Assembly: GCA_023419515.1 (NCBI GenBank)
Contig: JAEZXW010000009.1
Coordinates: forward strand, 1-16,621
Direction: 5' to 3'
Source of the DNA: Actinomycetes bacterium
GTDB taxonomy: Bacteria > Actinomycetota > Coriobacteriia > Coriobacteriales > JAEZXW01
DNA: 16,621 bases
Below the pieces are notes generated by a model. That model had not been told where the DNA came from. It did no database searches and saw only the letters and a list, made by a program, of their open reading frames with translations. Below, piece after piece: positions 13,675 to 16,621 of the stretch (position 1 is the stretch's first letter; every line of letters begins with the position of its first letter). A program made the translations under genes and the position numbers.

Positions 13675-15951
13675 TTAACACTCGCTTGGTTCGCCCTTTG
13701 ACTCGCCCTTTAGCTTGCCCTCGTTTTCCTTCTCGCGCTGAGCCTCTTGCTCGTGGTGCAACGCCATCAAGCGGCGAGCTTCCTCGCGAGCCTCTTCACG
13801 AGCCTGCTCATCACTCATGACCTGCTTGCCCTGCTCGCCAGTAAGCTCTTTCTCGCGCTGCACGTAAGCATCCCACTCGTTATTCAAGAGCGCCTGAGCT
13901 GCCTCACCTTCAACCATCTCTCGTTCGAGCAAAACCTCGACCATGAGATCGAGCTGGTCACGATGGGTGCTGATGATCTCATGGGCACGATCGTGTGCCT
14001 CACGCATGATGCGGTTCACCTCGCGGTCAATGCGCTCAGCGGTTGCAGGGCTGTAATCCTGACCATTGCCATAATCACGACCCAAAAAGACCTCGTGATT
14101 TGCTTCGCCGTACGCCTGAGTCCCCAACTCTTCGCTAAAACCATAGCGCATCACCATGTCGCGCGCCATTTTGGTTGAGCGCTCAAGGTCATTTGAAGCA
14201 CCCGTCGTAATATCAGAGCAGCAGACCTCCTCAGCAACACGGCCAGCCAAGAACACTGCAAGTTCATCGAGCATCTCGCGCTTGGTCTTGAGATAGCGAT
14301 CTTCCTCAGGCATCGAAAGCGTATAACCGAGCGCCATACCGCGAGCGATGATACTGATCTTATGGACAGGATCAGCCGCATCAAGCAAATGCCCCACGAG
14401 CGCATGGCCGCACTCGTGATAGGCAACCGTAATCTTTTCTTGGTCGGTGACTTTTCGGCTCTTGCGCTCAGGACCTGCGATCACACGCTCCATCGATTCA
14501 GTGATCTCGGCCATACCAATGCGATCCTTATCGCGACGCGCCGTCAAAAGCGCTGCCTCATTCATCAGGTTCGCAAGATCTGCCCCTGTAAAGCCTGTGG
14601 TAATGCCTGCAATCTTGGCAAAACGAACATCTGACTCGAGCGGTTTGTCCTTGCTATGCACGCGCAAAATCTTTTCGCGGCCAACAACATCCGGTCGGTC
14701 AACCGTTACCTGTCGATCAAAACGACCAGGCCGCAAGAGCGCCGGATCCAAAATGTCAGGACGGTTGGTTGCAGCAATCAAGATGACCGCCTCGTGATCT
14801 TCAAAGCCATCCATCTCAACCAAGAGCTGGTTTAAGGTCTGCTCACGTTCATCATGACCGCCGCCCAAGCCAGCACCACGCTGGCGACCAACTGCATCGA
14901 TCTCATCGATAAAGATGATGGCGGGAGCGTTTTCTTTTGCCTGTTGGAATAAGTCACGCACGCGCGAGGCACCCACACCCACGTAGAGCTCAACAAAATC
15001 TGAGCCAGAAATGGGATAAAACGGCACGCCCGCCTCACCTGCCACTGCCTTAGCGAGCAGGGTTTTACCGGTGCCTGGAGGACCTACCAAGAGCACGCCG
15101 CGCGGAATCTTGGCGCCCAAGCGCTGAAAACGCGCTGGGTCAACGAGGAACTCCTTGATCTCCTCAATCTCCTCGACCGCCTCATCCACGCCAGCAACAT
15201 CGCTGAACTTCACTTGGGGACGATCTTCCTGAGCAAGCTTGCCCTTGGTCTTGGCAAACTTCATGCCGCGACCGGTCATGTCCTGGGTCTTGCGCATGAA
15301 GTACACAAAGACACCCACGATGAGCAAGATCGGCACAAAGGTCATGAAAAGGTTCGTGAGAATCTCGTTATTACGCACGTCAACCGTGTATTTAATCGAA
15401 GAATGCTCACGCATGAGCTCAGACAGCGCATCGTTGCCGACATGCGTCGAGGTAAACTTGACGAGCGCTTCCTCGTTGTCGATCTGCGACTTTTCCTTCC
15501 AGTACAAGCCATCGAGCTTGTGGTTGGAAGCATGATAGGTCACCTCAGCAACACGACCCTCCTCAACCGCGGAAATAAACTCGCTAGTTGGGATCTCATT
15601 TTGCTGGAGACGACCTTGGTTAACCTGATACACCACCACACAGACCAAGGTTGCGATGATCAAAATAATGAGCAGGCTTTTGCGCGAAAAAACCGGTCTT
15701 GGCATCTGTGGGGTCTTGCCACCCTGCTGAGACGTCATGCCTGCCTGCCTGTGGTGCGGGCTGCCCTCTTGCGAGCCGCGAGCGCCAGGAGCACCAAAAG
15801 CGCCGGGCTTCTCGGCATCCTTAGTGCCACCCTGCTGATCTGCTTCCCCAAGTGGCTCGCCATGGGCGCCTTGTACTGGCTGATCGTTTTCGCGCGGGTC
15901 AAATCCTTCAGGTGCCTCAGGTTTTTGAGACATCAGTTTTAGCTGCATCAT
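13675..15951 (-). CDS. ftsH: ATP-dependent zinc metalloprotease FtsH
   Basis: This membrane-anchored AAA+ protease degrades damaged and regulatory membrane and soluble proteins. The 758 residues comprise a polar, Gly/Gln/Pro-rich N-terminal tail (1-90), TM1 (about 91-110), an extracytoplasmic domain (about 115-197), TM2 (about 200-220) and the AAA domain. The AAA domain has Walker A GPPGTGKT (290-297), Walker B IIFIDE (345-350) and second-region-of-homology ATNRPDILDPALLRPGRFDR (394-413). The M41 protease follows with HECGH (512-516) and the third zinc ligand Asp588 in SNDLERST. The pore motif is YVG (323-325) instead of the usual FVG. A charged tail rich in EEAR repeats (about 716-757), probably coiled coil, ends the protein. 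GGAG lies 5 bases before ATG 15949-15951; the next codon is also ATG. It is 42 bases downstream of hpt, the conserved hpt-ftsH arrangement. Confidence 0.97.
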   Translation of the reverse strand: MMQLKLMSQKPEAPEGFDPRENDQPVQGAHGEPLGEADQQGGTKDAEKPGAFGAPGARGSQEGSPHHRQAGMTSQQGGKTPQMPRPVFSRKSLLIILIIATLVCVVVYQVNQGRLQQNEIPTSEFISAVEEGRVAEVTYHASNHKLDGLYWKEKSQIDNEEALVKFTSTHVGNDALSELMREHSSIKYTVDVRNNEILTNLFMTFVPILLIVGVFVYFMRKTQDMTGRGMKFAKTKGKLAQEDRPQVKFSDVAGVDEAVEEIEEIKEFLVDPARFQRLGAKIPRGVLLVGPPGTGKTLLAKAVAGEAGVPFYPISGSDFVELYVGVGASRVRDLFQQAKENAPAIIFIDEIDAVGRQRGAGLGGGHDEREQTLNQLLVEMDGFEDHEAVILIAATNRPDILDPALLRPGRFDRQVTVDRPDVVGREKILRVHSKDKPLESDVRFAKIAGITTGFTGADLANLMNEAALLTARRDKDRIGMAEITESMERVIAGPERKSRKVTDQEKITVAYHECGHALVGHLLDAADPVHKISIIARGMALGYTLSMPEEDRYLKTKREMLDELAVFLAGRVAEEVCCSDITTGASNDLERSTKMARDMVMRYGFSEELGTQAYGEANHEVFLGRDYGNGQDYSPATAERIDREVNRIMREAHDRAHEIISTHRDQLDLMVEVLLEREMVEGEAAQALLNNEWDAYVQREKELTGEQGKQVMSDEQAREEAREEARRLMALHHEQEAQREKENEGKLKGESKGEPSEC

Positions 15952-15993
15952 TCAAACTCCAAAATATGCAATTATGTCAAGGCTTGCCGTGCC

Positions 15994-16539
15994 CTACTCA
16001 GTGCCACCGTAAACCACTGGCTTGAGAACGCCGATATAAGGCAGGTTGCGATATTGTTCGGCATAATCAAGGCCGTAGCCCACCACGAACTCGTCGGGAC
16101 AGACAAAGCCGGTGTATTTCAAATCGATCTGAGTCTTTTGTTTACCCTCTTTAAGCAAGAGCGTTGCAATCTCAAGACTCTTTGGCTTGCGGCTCGACAA
16201 ATTGCGCATGAGATACTTGAGCGTCAAACCAGAATCGAGGATATCCTCAACGATTAAGACGTGACGATTTGCGATATCGGTATCGAGATCCTTGATGATC
16301 CGAACAACGCCCGAGCTTTGCGCGGCATTGCCGTAACTTGAGACTGCCATGAAGTCGACCTCAACCTCACCCTCAATCGCACGCAGCAAATCGGCGGTAA
16401 AGACTACCGCTCCGCGCAGTACAGCAACTAAAAGCAGGTTTTCGCCTGCATAATCCTCGCTGATCTGTTTACCAAGTTCAGCAATCCGCTGGTTAATTTC
16501 TTCTTGCGAAAACAACACGGTTGAAAGATCGGGATGCAC
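15994..16539 (-). CDS. hpt: Hypoxanthine phosphoribosyltransferase
   Basis: Hpt makes IMP (and usually GMP) from hypoxanthine or guanine and PRPP in the cytoplasm, a purine salvage step. With the start chosen here the product has 181 residues, the normal length. Motifs are VLRGA (40-44), SSYG (67-70), the PRPP-binding EDILDSGLT (98-106) with both acidic residues, and DEFVVGYGLDYAEQYRNLPYI (149-169) around the purine site, with its Asp and Tyr. The frame opens further to a GTG at 16555-16557, but AAAGGAG (16546-16552) sits 6 bases before GTG 16537-16539, so the latter is the likely start. It ends in TAG 15994-15996, 42 bases before ftsH. In many Gram-positives tilS precedes hpt; here only 64 bases remain upstream. 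Confidence 0.95.
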   Translation of the reverse strand: MHPDLSTVLFSQEEINQRIAELGKQISEDYAGENLLLVAVLRGAVVFTADLLRAIEGEVEVDFMAVSSYGNAAQSSGVVRIIKDLDTDIANRHVLIVEDILDSGLTLKYLMRNLSSRKPKSLEIATLLLKEGKQKTQIDLKYTGFVCPDEFVVGYGLDYAEQYRNLPYIGVLKPVVYGGTE

Positions 16540-16545
16540 GGCAGA

Positions 16546-16552
16546 CTCCTTT
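16546..16552 (-). promoter_or_regulatory. Shine-Dalgarno that decides the hpt start
   Basis: On the minus strand AAAGGAG is followed after 6 bases by GTG (16539-16537). An upstream in-frame GTG (16557-16555) overlaps this region and has no site of its own, so the shorter protein is preferred. Confidence 0.75.
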
Positions 16553-16621
16553 ATCACTGATATACGGTGAGACTCACGACTAATAATAAACGGTTTGAGC
16601 GCATGTTTTTGCTGCGACCGT

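Noticed and set aside
15214..15942. A 242-codon + strand open frame opposite the ftsH N-terminal half.
   Set aside because: It is an antisense shadow of ftsH, with low-complexity His/Leu-rich translation and no family signature.
16540..16621. Possible 3' end of an upstream gene such as tilS before hpt.
   Set aside because: All three minus-strand frames are open for some distance over this short stretch and none shows a recognisable C-terminal motif, so no partial gene can be called.
1..16621. Search for a new defence, mobile or biosynthetic system.
   Set aside because: Every long gene falls into a known housekeeping or transport family; no integrase, transposase, repeat array or unknown multi-gene cassette is visible.

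Overview
The window (about 16.6 kb) is ordinary bacterial chromosome with dense, mostly leaderless-looking operons, roughly half GC, and frequent GTG or TTG starts. Three things suggest an actinobacterium: the hpt-ftsH gene order, a 19-bp site resembling the DtxR/IdeR operator, and the style of the proteins. A mid-GC member of the Coriobacteriia is my best guess. This is inference from gene content; there is no rRNA or other marker here to prove it. I see no tRNA, rRNA, CRISPR array, insertion sequence or prophage.

Layout, left to right. The 3' end of a peptidase T gene (+) stops at 583 and is followed by a hairpin terminator. Convergent to it is a two-gene FecCD/FecE-type metal-chelate ABC operon (-, 2604 to 701) with no binding-protein gene beside it. 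Next come a universal stress protein (-, 3203 to 2757) and the cydAB operon for a short-Q-loop cytochrome bd oxidase (-, 5923 to 3441), which has its own terminator. A phosphoglucomutase/phosphomannomutase-family enzyme (-, 7548 to 6136) is divergent from a ManC-like protein (+, 7660 to 9138). That protein keeps the nucleotide-binding signature but has lost several catalytic and metal-binding motifs.

A 387-bp intergenic region (9139-9525) holds a DtxR-like operator, several dyads, a candidate promoter and a clear terminator-like hairpin. It precedes a complete four-gene siderophore importer of the CeuBCDE/YclNOPQ/FatDCEB type (+, 9526 to 13504): two permeases, an ATPase and a lipoprotein. The importer ends near a 16-bp perfect hairpin. 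The right end carries ftsH (-, 15951 to 13675) and hpt (-, 16539 to 15994), probably co-transcribed and continuing upstream beyond the window.

Functional themes are iron-chelate acquisition (two FecCD-type systems), oxygen consumption at low oxygen (cytochrome bd), hexose-phosphate/GDP-mannose metabolism, and housekeeping proteolysis and purine salvage. I found no clearly new system. The most worthwhile leads are the degenerate ManC-like protein, the regulatory leader before the siderophore operon, the importer pair lacking a binding protein, and the dyad over the candidate cydAB promoter.
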